64,000 bases of DNA from Phyllobacterium lublinensis (GTDB lineage: Bacteria > Pseudomonadota > Alphaproteobacteria > Rhizobiales > Rhizobiaceae). The notes below the pieces were generated by a model that was not told the DNA's origin, made no database searches, and was given only the letters and a program-made list of their open reading frames with translations. How positions within the stretch are numbered: the first letter of the stretch is position 1; each line of letters begins with the position of its first letter. The translations under genes and the position numbers were made by a program. Shown in pieces: positions 19,829 to 28,463 of this stretch. The DNA lies in NCBI RefSeq assembly GCF_020164435.1, contig NZ_JAIUDQ010000017.1:1-64000 (forward strand), read 5' to 3'.

Positions 19829-20518
19829 CTACGCAGCACTGGCCGCGCGAAGCCAATAAAGGACATCCTTCCAGTTGGAAAACACTGCTGTGGCGCCCTT
19901 GTCCAGAAGCCTTTGGGCATGGTCCTCGTCGGTGTGAGCGCCGCCGGTAAAGCCGATGGCATTCATACCTGCGGCGATGGCCCCTTGTATGCCGAACGGC
20001 GAATCTTCAATCACGACACATTTGCCAGGATCTGATTCCATTGCCTTTGCAGCGTGCAGGAAAAGATCTGGCGCGGGCTTGCCGCGCTTTACCATCGACG
20101 AGCTGAAGATCGAATTTCCGAAGTAGCCATGGAGCCCTGTCGTATCCAGACTAAAGCAGATACGCTCCAGCGAAGATGACGAAGCCACGCAGCGGGGCGT
20201 GTCAAGCTCTTCGAGGAGCCATTTGATGCCGGGCGTTGGCTGCAGCGATTGACTGAAGAGGCGTTTCGTTTCCGGCCACAACCCCGTTTCCGCGGCCTCG
20301 GATAGTTCGTGGCCGGTAAGTTCGGCAACGCGGTTGACGATGTCCGACTGCTTCAAGCCAACGCATTTCGCTATGGTTCCTTCAGGCAGCGTCATCCCCT
20401 GATCAGCATAGACATTGTGATACGCAAGCGCCGCCAGCGGTTCGCTATCTACCAGCACGCCGTCACAATCAAAAATCAGAAGCTCAAATCGACCTTGTGG
20501 CATTTTCGTGCTCGTCAT
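19829..20518 (-). CDS. HAD-IA family phosphatase / beta-phosphoglucomutase-like
   Basis: A 229-residue haloacid-dehalogenase superfamily hydrolase, subfamily IA. Motif I is FDCDGVLVDSE with D17 (nucleophile) and D19; motif II is CVASSSS; motif III is KRGKPAPDLF; motif IV is VIEDSPFG. The cap domain (about 28-90) is of the helical type. Start 20518 is favoured over 20503. It is transcribed divergently from the DRL/acetoin-dehydrogenase-like operon, sharing its 141-base promoter region, so it may act on a sugar phosphate of that pathway; that link is inference. Confidence 0.88.
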   Translation of the reverse strand: MTSTKMPQGRFELLIFDCDGVLVDSEPLAALAYHNVYADQGMTLPEGTIAKCVGLKQSDIVNRVAELTGHELSEAAETGLWPETKRLFSQSLQPTPGIKWLLEELDTPRCVASSSSLERICFSLDTTGLHGYFGNSIFSSSMVKRGKPAPDLFLHAAKAMESDPGKCVVIEDSPFGIQGAIAAGMNAIGFTGGAHTDEDHAQRLLDKGATAVFSNWKDVLYWLRAASAA

Positions 20519-20576
20519 TGTCCGTTTTACCTCGTCATCGATCGTTTCGTTTCTGCTCTTATAATGCACATAGGTC

Positions 20577-20605
20577 TTGACTAAAATACAAATGTTCAAT
20601 ATTCG
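20577..20605 (+). promoter_or_regulatory. Promoter and putative SorC-type operator of the DRL operon
   Basis: TTGACT at 20577-20582 and TATTCG at 20600-20605 are 17 bases apart, a reasonable sigma-70 pair. Between and over them lies ACAAATGTTC followed by AATATT (20588-20603). The same 16 bases, with one change, occur at 26090-26105 in front of the PTS operon. It is 57 bases upstream of the DRL start codon. Placement within a promoter suits a repressor site; the SorC-type protein encoded at 31741 is the natural candidate. Confidence 0.6.
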
Positions 20606-20659
20606 ATGAATGAAATTGGACGGCTTCGAAAACGCTCAAGAGGCCGCGGAGGAGACGAT

Positions 20660-21979
20660 ATGGCTACGAATGTTGCACTGACGGGGCTGGCGCGTGACAT
20701 GCAGGCGCGGGCGGAGACGGGCCGTCCGATCCGCATCGGGCTGATCGGCTCGGGCGAGATGGGCACGGATATCGTCACGCGGGTGGCGCATATGCCCGGC
20801 ATCGAAATCGGGGCGATCTCGGAGCTGAAGCTGCCGAATGCGGTAAAAGCGGTCGACATCGCCTATCAGGCGCCGGGTCATGCCCGCGAGGTCTCGAATG
20901 CCGGCGCTTTGAGCGCGGCGATGGAGGCCGGCAAGATCGCCGTCACCGACGATGCCAACCTCATCCTCGAAAACGGCCTTATCGATGTGGTCATCGATGC
21001 GACCGGGGTTCCGGCAGTTGGGGCGGAGATCGGCCTGAAAGCGATGGAGCACGGCAAGCACCTGGTCATGATGAACGTGGAAGCGGACGTGACGATCGGC
21101 GCCTATCTGAAGAGCGAGGCCGACCGGCTCGGGGTCACCTATTCGCTCGGGGCCGGCGACGAGCCATCCTCGTGCATGGAACTGATCGAGTTCGTCTCGG
21201 CGATGGGCCATCCGATCGTCGCTGCCGGCAAGGGCAAGAACAATCCGCTCAACATCGATGCCATTCCCGACGACTATGAAGAGGAAGCGGCGCGCCGCCA
21301 CATGAATGTGCGCATGCTGGTCGAGTTCGTCGACGGCTCCAAGACCATGGTGGAGATGGCGGCGATCGCCAATGCCACCGGGCTCGTGCCGGACAAGCCG
21401 GGCATGCATGGCCCGGCGGCCACGCTCGACCAGCTGTCGACAACGCTGATCCCGGAAAAGGATGGCGGGGTGCTCTCAAGGGTGGGCGTCGTCGACTATT
21501 CGATCGGCAAGGGCGTGGCGCCCGGCGTCTTCGTCGTTGCCGACATGTCGCATCCGCGCATCTCCGAGCGCATGGAAGACCTGAAGATGGGCAAGGGTCC
21601 GTACTTCACCTTCCACCGGCCCTACCACCTGACCTCGCTGGAGGTACCGCTGACCTGCGCCCGGGTCGTGCTTTACGGCAAGGCCGACATGGTGCCGCTG
21701 GCAAAGCCCGTGGCCGAGGTCTGTGCGGTGGCCAAGAAGGATCTGAAGCCTGGTGAGCGGCTCGATGCCATCGGCGAATATTGCTACCGCGCCTTCATCA
21801 TGACGGCGGGGCAAGCGCGCGAAGCCGGCGCCATCCCCTGCGGGCTGTTGCAGGGCGGCACGGTTACTGCCGCGATCAAGAAGGGCGAACTCATCACCAG
21901 CGCCAATGCCACCCCCGCCGCCGGCTCCAGGATCGTCGAACTTCGAGCCCGCCAGGACAGGCTGGTCTACGGCGCCTGA
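20660..21979 (+). CDS. DXR-like (DRL) reductoisomerase family, NAD(P)-Rossmann plus SAF domain
   Basis: A 439-residue protein of the family often annotated as 'homoserine dehydrogenase-like with SAF domain' (COG4091). Start MATNVALTGLARDM at 20660 has GGAGGAG upstream. The N-terminal Rossmann fold shows IGLIGSGEMG (28-35); a central catalytic region includes GAGDEPSSCMELIEF and GKGKNNPLN; the SAF domain covers about 350-430. As I recall it, the sequence is close throughout to Brucella abortus DRL, shown to convert 1-deoxy-D-xylulose 5-phosphate to 2-C-methyl-D-erythritol 4-phosphate. Here it heads an operon with a TPP-dependent dehydrogenase, suggesting a catabolic (reverse) role. Codon third positions are much richer in G/C than in the neighbouring genes. 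Confidence 0.85.
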   Translation: MATNVALTGLARDMQARAETGRPIRIGLIGSGEMGTDIVTRVAHMPGIEIGAISELKLPNAVKAVDIAYQAPGHAREVSNAGALSAAMEAGKIAVTDDANLILENGLIDVVIDATGVPAVGAEIGLKAMEHGKHLVMMNVEADVTIGAYLKSEADRLGVTYSLGAGDEPSSCMELIEFVSAMGHPIVAAGKGKNNPLNIDAIPDDYEEEAARRHMNVRMLVEFVDGSKTMVEMAAIANATGLVPDKPGMHGPAATLDQLSTTLIPEKDGGVLSRVGVVDYSIGKGVAPGVFVVADMSHPRISERMEDLKMGKGPYFTFHRPYHLTSLEVPLTCARVVLYGKADMVPLAKPVAEVCAVAKKDLKPGERLDAIGEYCYRAFIMTAGQAREAGAIPCGLLQGGTVTAAIKKGELITSANATPAAGSRIVELRARQDRLVYGA

Positions 21980-22030
21980 AGGGGCACGCATCCATACCAC
22001 GACACGGCAAACCAGACAGGGAGAGCCAGC

Positions 22031-23065
22031 ATGGCTTCCGCAAGTACTTCAAATGCCAAGTTAAAGGATGGCAGCAATTTGCCTTTCGCCTTCCGGCATT
22101 ACCCGCCGGAACAGCTGAAGGATGCATTGCGCAAGATGTACCTCATCCGCAGGTTTGAAGAGGGAGCGGAAGAATCCTACACGCGCGGGCTCATTCACGG
22201 CACGATGCATCTTTCGATTGGCCAGGAAGCGAGCGCCGTCGGCATTTCCCTGCCATTGGCCGAAAACGACATGATCACCTCAACCCATCGTGGTCACGGC
22301 CATTGTATTGCCAAGGGTGCTGAAGTTTCGAAGATGTTTGCAGAGTTCTTCGGCAAGGAGACGGGCTATTGCAAGGGGCGCGGTGGTTCGATGCATATCG
22401 CCGATGTCTCCAAGGGCAACCTTGGGGCCAATGGTATTGTCGGTGGCGGCATACCCATCGCCGTCGGTGCGGCGCTTTCGGCCAAGAAGCAGAAAAATGG
22501 CAAGGTAGTCGTGTCCTATTTCGGCGACGGGGCCAATAATGAAGGTGCCTTCCATGAGGCCCTCAACATGGCGTCCGTCTGGAAACTTCCGGTGATTTTT
22601 GTTTGCGAGAACAATGGCTACGGCATGTCTACTTCAACCAAACGATCAACCGCCGTGGCGAATATCGCCGAGCGGGCGGGGGCGTACAACATGCCGGGCG
22701 TCATCGTGGACGGGAACAATCTGTCGGACGTTGCCGAAGCCTCGCACGAGGCCGTTGAGCGCGCACGCCGAGGTGAAGGTCCGACGCTGATCGAGTGCAA
22801 GACTTACCGGCATCGCGGCCATTCCAAGAGCGATCGCAATCGCTACCGGACCAAGGAGGAGATCGAGGATTGGATCGCCAATCGTGATCCTATCCTCCTG
22901 TTCGAAGACCAGCTGAAGGAGCTAGGCTTCGTCAGCGATGCTGACATCGATGCCATTCGCACAGATGCGGAAAACGAGATTGCCGCGGCTATTGAATTCG
23001 CCAAGAACAGCCCATCGCCTGACCTGAGCAATTTGACGCGTGACGTTTACACGGACCGAACATGA
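22031..23065 (+). CDS. TPP-dependent dehydrogenase E1 alpha subunit (acetoin/pyruvate type)
   Basis: The alpha subunit of a thiamine-diphosphate dehydrogenase E1 (344 residues). The TPP motif runs from GDG (165-167) to NN (194-195), with [19 protein letters not shown] between; the phosphorylation-loop region [19 protein letters not shown] is present. Size and pairing with a lipoyl/alpha-beta-hydrolase E2 point to the acetoin dehydrogenase (AcoA) branch rather than to the main pyruvate dehydrogenase. It follows the DRL gene by 51 bases and overlaps the E1 beta start by four bases (ATGA), so translation is coupled. The substrate may be an acyloin phosphate (inference). Confidence 0.9.
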   Translation: MASASTSNAKLKDGSNLPFAFRHYPPEQLKDALRKMYLIRRFEEGAEESYTRGLIHGTMHLSIGQEASAVGISLPLAENDMITSTHRGHGHCIAKGAEVSKMFAEFFGKETGYCKGRGGSMHIADVSKGNLGANGIVGGGIPIAVGAALSAKKQKNGKVVVSYFGDGANNEGAFHEALNMASVWKLPVIFVCENNGYGMSTSTKRSTAVANIAERAGAYNMPGVIVDGNNLSDVAEASHEAVERARRGEGPTLIECKTYRHRGHSKSDRNRYRTKEEIEDWIANRDPILLFEDQLKELGFVSDADIDAIRTDAENEIAAAIEFAKNSPSPDLSNLTRDVYTDRT

Positions 23066-24060
23066 ACGAGATCATCCGCGAACTGAGCTATTCACAGGCT
23101 ATCCAGGAAGCCATGGCGATTGCCATGGAGGCTGACGATCGCGTGTTCCTGATGGGTGAGGACATCGGAGTTTATGGCGGTGCATTCCAGGTGACTGGAG
23201 ATCTGGTGCATCGTTTCGGTGAAGACCGGGTGATGGACACTCCCATTTCCGAACTCGGTGGTGCCGGTGTTGCTGTCGGTGCCGCTCTGACGGGTATGCG
23301 GCCGATCTTCGAGTTCCAGTTCTCCGATTTCGCGGCGCTGGCGATGGAGCAGATCGTCAACCAGGCTGCGAAAATCCGCTACATGCTGGGCGGCGCGGTT
23401 TCGGTGCCGCTGGTCATGCGGTTTCCGGCGGGCTCCGGTACTGGTGCGGCCGCGCAGCACAGCCAAAGCCTTGAAGCCTGGTTCGGCCACGTGCCCGGAT
23501 TGAAGGTCATCCAGCCATCGACGCCCTATGATGCCAAGGGCATGCTGCTTGCCGCCATTGAAGATCCGGATCCCGTGATGATCTTCGAGCATAAGTTGCT
23601 CTATAAGATGAAGGGCCCCGTTCCTGAGGGATACTATAAAGTGCCTATCGGCAAGGCGGCCGTCGTTCGAGAAGGCACTGATCTGACAATCGTGGCCTCC
23701 GCGATCATGGTGCACAAGGCGCTCGAAGCGGCGCAGGAGCTCGCCAAAGAAGGGATCAACATCGAGGTTGTCGACCTGCGGACTGTGCGCCCGATGGACA
23801 AGGAAACGATTATCGCCAGCGTCAAGAAGACGTCGAAGTTGATGTGCGTCTACGAGGGCGTAAAGACGCTGGGCGTGGGTGCGGAGGTCAGCGCCATGAT
23901 CGCCGAAAGCGAGGCCTTTGACTATCTCGACGCACCCATTGTCCGGCTTGGTGGTGCAGAAACGCCAATTCCCTACAATCCTGAGCTCGAGAAGGCCACG
24001 GTCCCGCAAGTGCCGGGCATTCTCAAAAGCGCTCGTGATCTCGTCAAAGGGGTTCGTTAG
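23062..24060 (+). CDS. TPP-dependent dehydrogenase E1 beta subunit (acetoin/pyruvate type)
   Basis: The 332-residue beta subunit of the E1 component, homologous to AcoB/PdhB. Seen are [16 protein letters not shown] near the N-terminus, [32 protein letters not shown], and the transketolase C-terminal domain from about residue 200 ([15 protein letters not shown]). With the alpha subunit it forms the alpha2beta2 heterotetramer that decarboxylates a 2-oxo acid or cleaves an acyloin and passes the two-carbon unit to lipoamide. It lies three bases before the E2 gene. Confidence 0.9.
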   Translation: MNEIIRELSYSQAIQEAMAIAMEADDRVFLMGEDIGVYGGAFQVTGDLVHRFGEDRVMDTPISELGGAGVAVGAALTGMRPIFEFQFSDFAALAMEQIVNQAAKIRYMLGGAVSVPLVMRFPAGSGTGAAAQHSQSLEAWFGHVPGLKVIQPSTPYDAKGMLLAAIEDPDPVMIFEHKLLYKMKGPVPEGYYKVPIGKAAVVREGTDLTIVASAIMVHKALEAAQELAKEGINIEVVDLRTVRPMDKETIIASVKKTSKLMCVYEGVKTLGVGAEVSAMIAESEAFDYLDAPIVRLGGAETPIPYNPELEKATVPQVPGILKSARDLVKGVR

Positions 24061-24063
24061 GCC

Positions 24064-25368
24064 ATGCCCGTCGAAGTCATCTTGCCAAAGGTCGACATGG
24101 ATATGGAAAGCGGCCAGATCTCGCGCTGGTACGCCAAGGACGGTGACAATGTTTCCAAGGGCCAGTTGCTTTTCGAGATTGAGACCGACAAGGCGGCCAT
24201 GGAAGTGGACGCGCCGGCCTCGGGCATTTTGCGCGATGTTAAGGCCGAGGAGGGGGCTACTGTTCCGGTCGGACAGGCCGTCGCCTGGATCTATGCCGAA
24301 GGTGAGGCCTACGGTAGGGTCGCATCATCAGAGACCAAGCCCGAACAGGCAGTCGCCGTCGACGAAGCGAAACCTGTGCCCGGTCAGGTCGGGGAGACAC
24401 TGGCAACGACAACTCCCAAGAGTGATAATGGTGTCCGCGCGACGCCGCTGGCGCGCCGCATCGCCCGTGAAGCTGGTATTGACCTGGCTTCTCTTCGAGG
24501 CTCCGGCCCTAAGGGGCGTATTCAGAAGAAGGATGTCGAGGCGAATGTCTCCAAGCCATCTACGCTGCCGGTGACCTCGGCGATCCATATTGCAGATGCT
24601 CGGCTGCACTCTGTCTGGTTGCGCGAGGGCAAAGGTTCAGGTCGCATACCGCTCGTACTGATTCATGGTTTTGGCTCGGATCTTAACAGCTGGCGACCGA
24701 TGCTGGGCGCAGGACAGGTCGACAGTCCTGTGCTTGCCATTGACCTGCCGGGGCACGGCGGTTCGACGCGCGACGTTCCGGACGATCTTGACGCAATCGC
24801 TGGTCTGGTTGAACAAACCATAATTGCCAATCATGCCGGCCCAGTCATGCTGGTCGGACACTCTTTCGGTAGTGCGATCGCGGCAATGGTTGCGGCACGC
24901 ACGAATGTCGATGTTCGTGCACTAGCCCTGATCGCGCCTGCCGGGCTTGGTCCGGAAATCAACGGCGCCTTTCTCTCAGGCTTTGTGCGCGCCCGCACCG
25001 AAGCGAGTCTTGTGGCCTGGATGAAACAGCTGGTGCAGGATGACGGCCTGCTGACGAAATCGTTCGTCAAAGCAACCCTTGCGCAATCGCAGGATGTGGC
25101 TCTGCGTGACGCGCAGCAAATCACAGCCGATCGGTTCTTCGCGGATGGCACGCAAACCTTTGATATCCGGCCAAGCTTGGGCACTCTGGCAATTCCAGTG
25201 CGTGTCATTTTCGGTGCTGCCGACCGTGTCATTCCGGCAGCCCACGCAGGGCGCCTGCCTGGCGAGGTTGCGGTGCATGTCTTTGCCAATACAGGTCACA
25301 TGCCACAACTTGAGCAGCGTGAGAAAGTTATCAGGATTCTCGGCGAGATGATCCGGTCGGTAGCCTAG
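24064..25368 (+). CDS. Acetoin dehydrogenase-type E2: lipoyl domain, E3-binding domain, alpha/beta hydrolase
   Basis: A 434-residue E2 component. Residues 1-77 are a lipoyl domain with the lipoylated lysine K43 (ETDKAAMEV); 122-160 is the peripheral-subunit-binding domain (ATPLARRIAREAGIDL, GRIQKKDV); 180-434 is an alpha/beta hydrolase with the oxyanion loop HGFG (201-204), nucleophile S267 in GHSFGS and a late histidine in NTGHMPQ. This architecture, replacing the usual acyltransferase domain, is that of AcoC. No E3 (dihydrolipoamide dehydrogenase) gene is in the cluster, so a shared E3 is needed. Its end overlaps the 3' end of the convergent gene by 38 bases. Confidence 0.88.
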   Translation: MPVEVILPKVDMDMESGQISRWYAKDGDNVSKGQLLFEIETDKAAMEVDAPASGILRDVKAEEGATVPVGQAVAWIYAEGEAYGRVASSETKPEQAVAVDEAKPVPGQVGETLATTTPKSDNGVRATPLARRIAREAGIDLASLRGSGPKGRIQKKDVEANVSKPSTLPVTSAIHIADARLHSVWLREGKGSGRIPLVLIHGFGSDLNSWRPMLGAGQVDSPVLAIDLPGHGGSTRDVPDDLDAIAGLVEQTIIANHAGPVMLVGHSFGSAIAAMVAARTNVDVRALALIAPAGLGPEINGAFLSGFVRARTEASLVAWMKQLVQDDGLLTKSFVKATLAQSQDVALRDAQQITADRFFADGTQTFDIRPSLGTLAIPVRVIFGAADRVIPAAHAGRLPGEVAVHVFANTGHMPQLEQREKVIRILGEMIRSVA

Positions 25369-25987
25369 CGCTTGCCGATTTTGAGGGAATCATTGTCCGC
25401 TGGATGGCGCTACGGGCAGACGCCAGATTGGGCATGATCCAATTGGGCTCGGCGCCAAGAAACTTGTCGAGAAATGCGATCGCGTAACCGGGCATTTCCT
25501 GGACATTCTCGCGGTAGGACCACCACGTTCGAAGGTCATTGGCACAGGCATCAATTTCGGGCGCAGTGCCGAATTCCTGTTCGCAAATCGCGGCGATCGC
25601 GCCGACGCAATAATTGGTATAGAGGAAACCCTCAGGCCAGAAGGCTATGATTTCCTGCATTCTTGAGGATTTGGGATCCCCCGACTTGGGCGCGCTCCGC
25701 AGCGTCGCCGGCGCTTCTGTTATCAATTCCTTGAGCACAAGCCCGGCAGCGAAAATGATGAAATCTTTTCTGTCAAAACGGGCGTAGGATTTTTGCTTTT
25801 CGACCGTCTCGATCCAGTTAAGAAAAGCCCTCGTCAGCTTGGTTTCATCGATAGCGAAATGATAGCCGTAATGATCCGCTATCAGCGCGGCATTCTTGCG
25901 AAAAGCCATGCGAAACCAACGGAGTTGGCGCAATCGATGTCTCAAGTCCGGCATGTGAACCAATTCGTCGCTGAATAGAAAATCCAT
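25331..25987 (-). CDS. Conserved hypothetical protein (218 residues)
   Basis: A cytoplasmic-looking protein without signal peptide or membrane segment. The N-terminal half is basic and helical (HRLRQLRWFRMAFRKNAALIADHYGYHF), the middle contains FIIFAAGLVLKELI and the C-terminal part is rich in Trp, Asn and Cys (FWPEGFLYTNYCVGAIAAICEQEFGT). I do not recognise a named family. It overlaps the E2 gene tail-to-tail by 38 bases and is divergent from the PTS operon, sharing a 170-base promoter region with it; co-regulation is possible. Amino-acid composition and length argue for a real gene. Confidence 0.7.
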   Translation of the reverse strand: MDFLFSDELVHMPDLRHRLRQLRWFRMAFRKNAALIADHYGYHFAIDETKLTRAFLNWIETVEKQKSYARFDRKDFIIFAAGLVLKELITEAPATLRSAPKSGDPKSSRMQEIIAFWPEGFLYTNYCVGAIAAICEQEFGTAPEIDACANDLRTWWSYRENVQEMPGYAIAFLDKFLGAEPNWIMPNLASARSAIQRTMIPSKSASARLPTGSSRRES

Positions 25988-26074
25988 GCCTTCTCACTCT
26001 CGTTTCAGTATATGACTTCATACGCCTTAGCGCATCATAAGCCAAGTTTGCACTGTGTCGAGAAATCATACATA

Positions 26075-26105
26075 TTGACATTGAAGAAAACAAATGTTCT
26101 ATATT
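26075..26105 (+). promoter_or_regulatory. Promoter and putative operator of the glucitol-type PTS operon
   Basis: TTGACA at 26075-26080 is a perfect minus-35; TATATT at 26100-26105 is 19 bases later, slightly long for a sigma-70 promoter. ACAAATGTTC (26090-26099) plus TATATT repeats the motif found at 20588-20603 in front of the DRL operon, 15 of 16 bases identical and almost the same distance (53 bases) from the first start codon. A weaker partial copy (ACAAATG, 31718-31724) lies just before the SorC-type regulator gene. Confidence 0.62.
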
Positions 26106-26157
26106 TTTTCGCTCGATCATGGCATATGTTGGCTTTCGGGCGTTGGGAGGATGAGAC

Positions 26158-26592
26158 ATGGCAATGTGGCAATGGGGATTGCTTGCCCTTGGTTTTTTGT
26201 GGGCGCTGCAATCGCTGGGTGTCTGGTACCAGATGCGCCACTACAGCGACGTCCTGAAGGGTATCACTTCCAAGTATACTGATGGTTTCGTCGGCGCGGG
26301 CAATGTTCGGGGCCGCCTTGGCAAGGGCGTGATCGTTGTGATCGTTGTCACGCCGGATCTTATCATTCAGCGTTTTCTGGTCATGAGTGGCCGGTCAGTC
26401 TTTGCAAAATTCAAGCGGCGCACGGAGCTCGAAGGCATTTCGCTCAACGCGCTGCGTGCGGATCCGGTCATGACCGGTGTGGAGGAGCCAGCATTGGCCA
26501 AGGCGGCCGAGCGGGCGATCGAACTAATAGACAAGGCCAGGGCAGAGCCCAACAAACCAGGTCTATCGGGAATAAAGACAGTCAATGCATAG
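26158..26592 (+). CDS. srlM: Glucitol operon activator-like protein GutM/SrlM
   Basis: A 144-residue GutM-family protein. One N-terminal membrane segment (residues 5-23, WGLLALGFLWALQSLGVWY) is followed by the conserved soluble part with VGAGNVRGRLGKGVIVVIVV. GGGAGG lies eight bases before ATG 26158. In enterobacteria GutM is called an activator of the glucitol operon, though as a membrane-anchored protein its mechanism is uncertain. Here it leads the operon, unlike E. coli where it is near the 3' end. Confidence 0.88.
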   Translation: MAMWQWGLLALGFLWALQSLGVWYQMRHYSDVLKGITSKYTDGFVGAGNVRGRLGKGVIVVIVVTPDLIIQRFLVMSGRSVFAKFKRRTELEGISLNALRADPVMTGVEEPALAKAAERAIELIDKARAEPNKPGLSGIKTVNA

Positions 26593-26634
26593 GGACGGCC
26601 GTTCGTAAGGGGGGGTCGATTTGGAGGAGGGAAC

Positions 26635-27393
26635 ATGTCAATTCTAACAATGCTGGCTCAGCACGCTGACATCGCCGCGCACCATATTTCGGTGGCCGGA
26701 TCGATGGTCTCGGATGCTGCGCTTCATGGAAAGCACGCAATCGATCACGCGGGCAACGATCTGGTCGTTCTCGCCCAGTCAACCGGCGATATAACCGTTG
26801 AAGAATTCAAGGACAGGTTGAAGAACGTCCAGCAGGAAGAACAGCTTGGCTGGCTGACCAGCATGGGCAAATATTTTATCGGCATCTTCCAAAAGGGTGG
26901 TGAGGTCTTTGCCGGTTTCGTTACGGGGATCATTCCAACACTCGTGGTGCTGATGACGGCTTTCTATGCCTTGACGGAACTCGTCGGCGAAGAACGCGTG
27001 CACGGCATCGCCCGCGGCGCAGGGCGGATCGCTCTGACGCGCTATACAGTCCTGCCTGTGCTCGCAGTGTTCTTCCTGACCAATCCGATGGCCTATACCT
27101 TCGGATCGTTCCTCGAGGAAAAGTACAAGCCGGCCTTCTACGATGCGGCCGTTTCCTATGTCCACCCGCCGCTCGGCCTGTTTCCGCACATCAATCCCGG
27201 CGAATATTTCGTCTGGGGCGGTATTCTTGTCGCGCTTCTCGAACTCGAGAAAAAAGGCGTTGTTCCCGCCGGCTATCACATCAACGTCGCCATCTGGTAT
27301 GCGCTCGTTGGTCTGGTCGTCATCCTCCTCAAAGGCATGCTGACCGAGCGCATTACTGCCATCATGGCGCGCCGTCAGGGTGTCGAGCTTTAA
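26635..27393 (+). CDS. srlA: PTS glucitol/sorbitol transporter subunit IIC
   Basis: The first membrane component of the glucitol-family PTS (252 residues). From about residue 77 it aligns with E. coli SrlA: FIGIFQKGGEVFAGFVTGI, a hydrophobic helix, LEEKYKPAFYDAAVSY and the signature GLFPHINPGEYFVW. The first 70 or so residues (AQHADIAAHHISVAG and following, amphipathic, no clear helix) have no counterpart in the 187-residue E. coli protein. Together with the EIIB-linked membrane part of the next gene it forms the sugar-alcohol channel that phosphorylates during uptake. Confidence 0.92.
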   Translation: MSILTMLAQHADIAAHHISVAGSMVSDAALHGKHAIDHAGNDLVVLAQSTGDITVEEFKDRLKNVQQEEQLGWLTSMGKYFIGIFQKGGEVFAGFVTGIIPTLVVLMTAFYALTELVGEERVHGIARGAGRIALTRYTVLPVLAVFFLTNPMAYTFGSFLEEKYKPAFYDAAVSYVHPPLGLFPHINPGEYFVWGGILVALLELEKKGVVPAGYHINVAIWYALVGLVVILLKGMLTERITAIMARRQGVEL

Positions 27394-27415
27394 TTCGGTT
27401 TGGGGAGCAGCAACA

Positions 27416-28432
27416 ATGTCAAAGACCTACAAAGCAGTTAAAATCTCTAGGGGATCGAATGGCTGGGGCGGCCCGCTTGTCGTGCAGCTTACACCACAGC
27501 GCAACAAGGTGGTTTCCGTCACCGGTGGCGGGATACATCCTGTTGCGCGTCGCATCGCCGAACTCACTGGCGGAGAGGCCGTGGATGGTTTCAAGGCACC
27601 TCCGGTCGAAGGTGAAATGGGTGTCGTTGTCGTCGATTGCGGCGGTACGGCCCGTTGCGGCGTCTATCCGCGCAAGCGCATTCCAACCGTCAACCTGACA
27701 CCAGTCGGCCAGGCAGGTCCGCTCGCGCAGTTCATCACCGAGGATATCTATGTCTCGGGTGTGAAGGAATCCAACATCGAACTTGCTGATGGATCGCAGC
27801 CCGCTGCCGTTGCAGGCGCAGCCTCTCCGCCCACGCCGGCCGAACTCGCCGCATCAATGTCCAGCCGTACCTCGGCTGCGTCGGATAGCAGTGAGGGTGG
27901 GCTCATTGGTCTGATCAGTTCGGTCGGCCGTGTCATGGGCCGCGTCGTCGGCATTTTCTTCAATGCCGGCCGCCGCACCATCGATCAGGTCGTCCGCAAC
28001 GTGCTGCCTTTCATGGCGTTCGTGACAATGCTCATCGGCTTCATCCTTTATACCGGGATTGGCGATGTGCTCGCCCAGCCAATGGGTCCTCTTGCGAACA
28101 ACATCGTCGGCTTGCTGATTATTTCTGCGATTTGCGGTCTGCCATTCCTGTCCCCCATATTGGGACCGGGCGCTGTCATTGCACAGGTCATCGGTGTCGC
28201 GATCATTGGTCCGCAAATCGCCAATGGCACGATTTCGCCTGCGATGGCCCTTCCGGCGCTGTTTGCCTATAATACCCAGGTGGGTTGCGACTTCGTTCCG
28301 GTTGGTCTCGCGCTTGGTGAAGCCAAGCCAAAAACCATTGAGATTGGCGTTCCGGCAGTATTGATCAGCCGCCAGATCATGGGACCGGTCTCCGTGCTGA
28401 TTGCCTGGGTCGTTAGCCTGATCGTATTTTGA
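27416..28432 (+). CDS. srlE: PTS glucitol/sorbitol transporter subunit IIB (with IIC2 part)
   Basis: A 338-residue EIIB-glucitol. The N-terminal EIIB domain carries the phosphorylation cysteine region DCGGTARCGVYPRKRIPT (C75 and C81, as in E. coli SrlE), followed by an Ala/Ser-rich linker (about 125-165) and a C-terminal membrane domain with about four segments (from about 185; GPLANNIVGLLIISAICGLPFLSPILGPG). ATG 27416 is preferred to the upstream frame start because GGGGAG precedes it. It lies 22 bases after srlA and 31 before srlB. Confidence 0.92.
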   Translation: MSKTYKAVKISRGSNGWGGPLVVQLTPQRNKVVSVTGGGIHPVARRIAELTGGEAVDGFKAPPVEGEMGVVVVDCGGTARCGVYPRKRIPTVNLTPVGQAGPLAQFITEDIYVSGVKESNIELADGSQPAAVAGAASPPTPAELAASMSSRTSAASDSSEGGLIGLISSVGRVMGRVVGIFFNAGRRTIDQVVRNVLPFMAFVTMLIGFILYTGIGDVLAQPMGPLANNIVGLLIISAICGLPFLSPILGPGAVIAQVIGVAIIGPQIANGTISPAMALPALFAYNTQVGCDFVPVGLALGEAKPKTIEIGVPAVLISRQIMGPVSVLIAWVVSLIVF

Positions 28433-28463
28433 TTGACGCAACAAGAGAAAGAGGTTCGCCACC

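Noticed and set aside
20636-21409. A 257-codon minus-strand frame opposite the DRL gene
   Set aside because: Caused by the very high GC third positions of the DRL gene; the composition (His/Arg/Asp-rich) is not protein-like.
23092-24009. A 305-codon minus-strand frame opposite E1 beta
   Set aside because: Antisense shadow; the plus-strand gene has all E1 beta motifs and is coupled to its neighbours.
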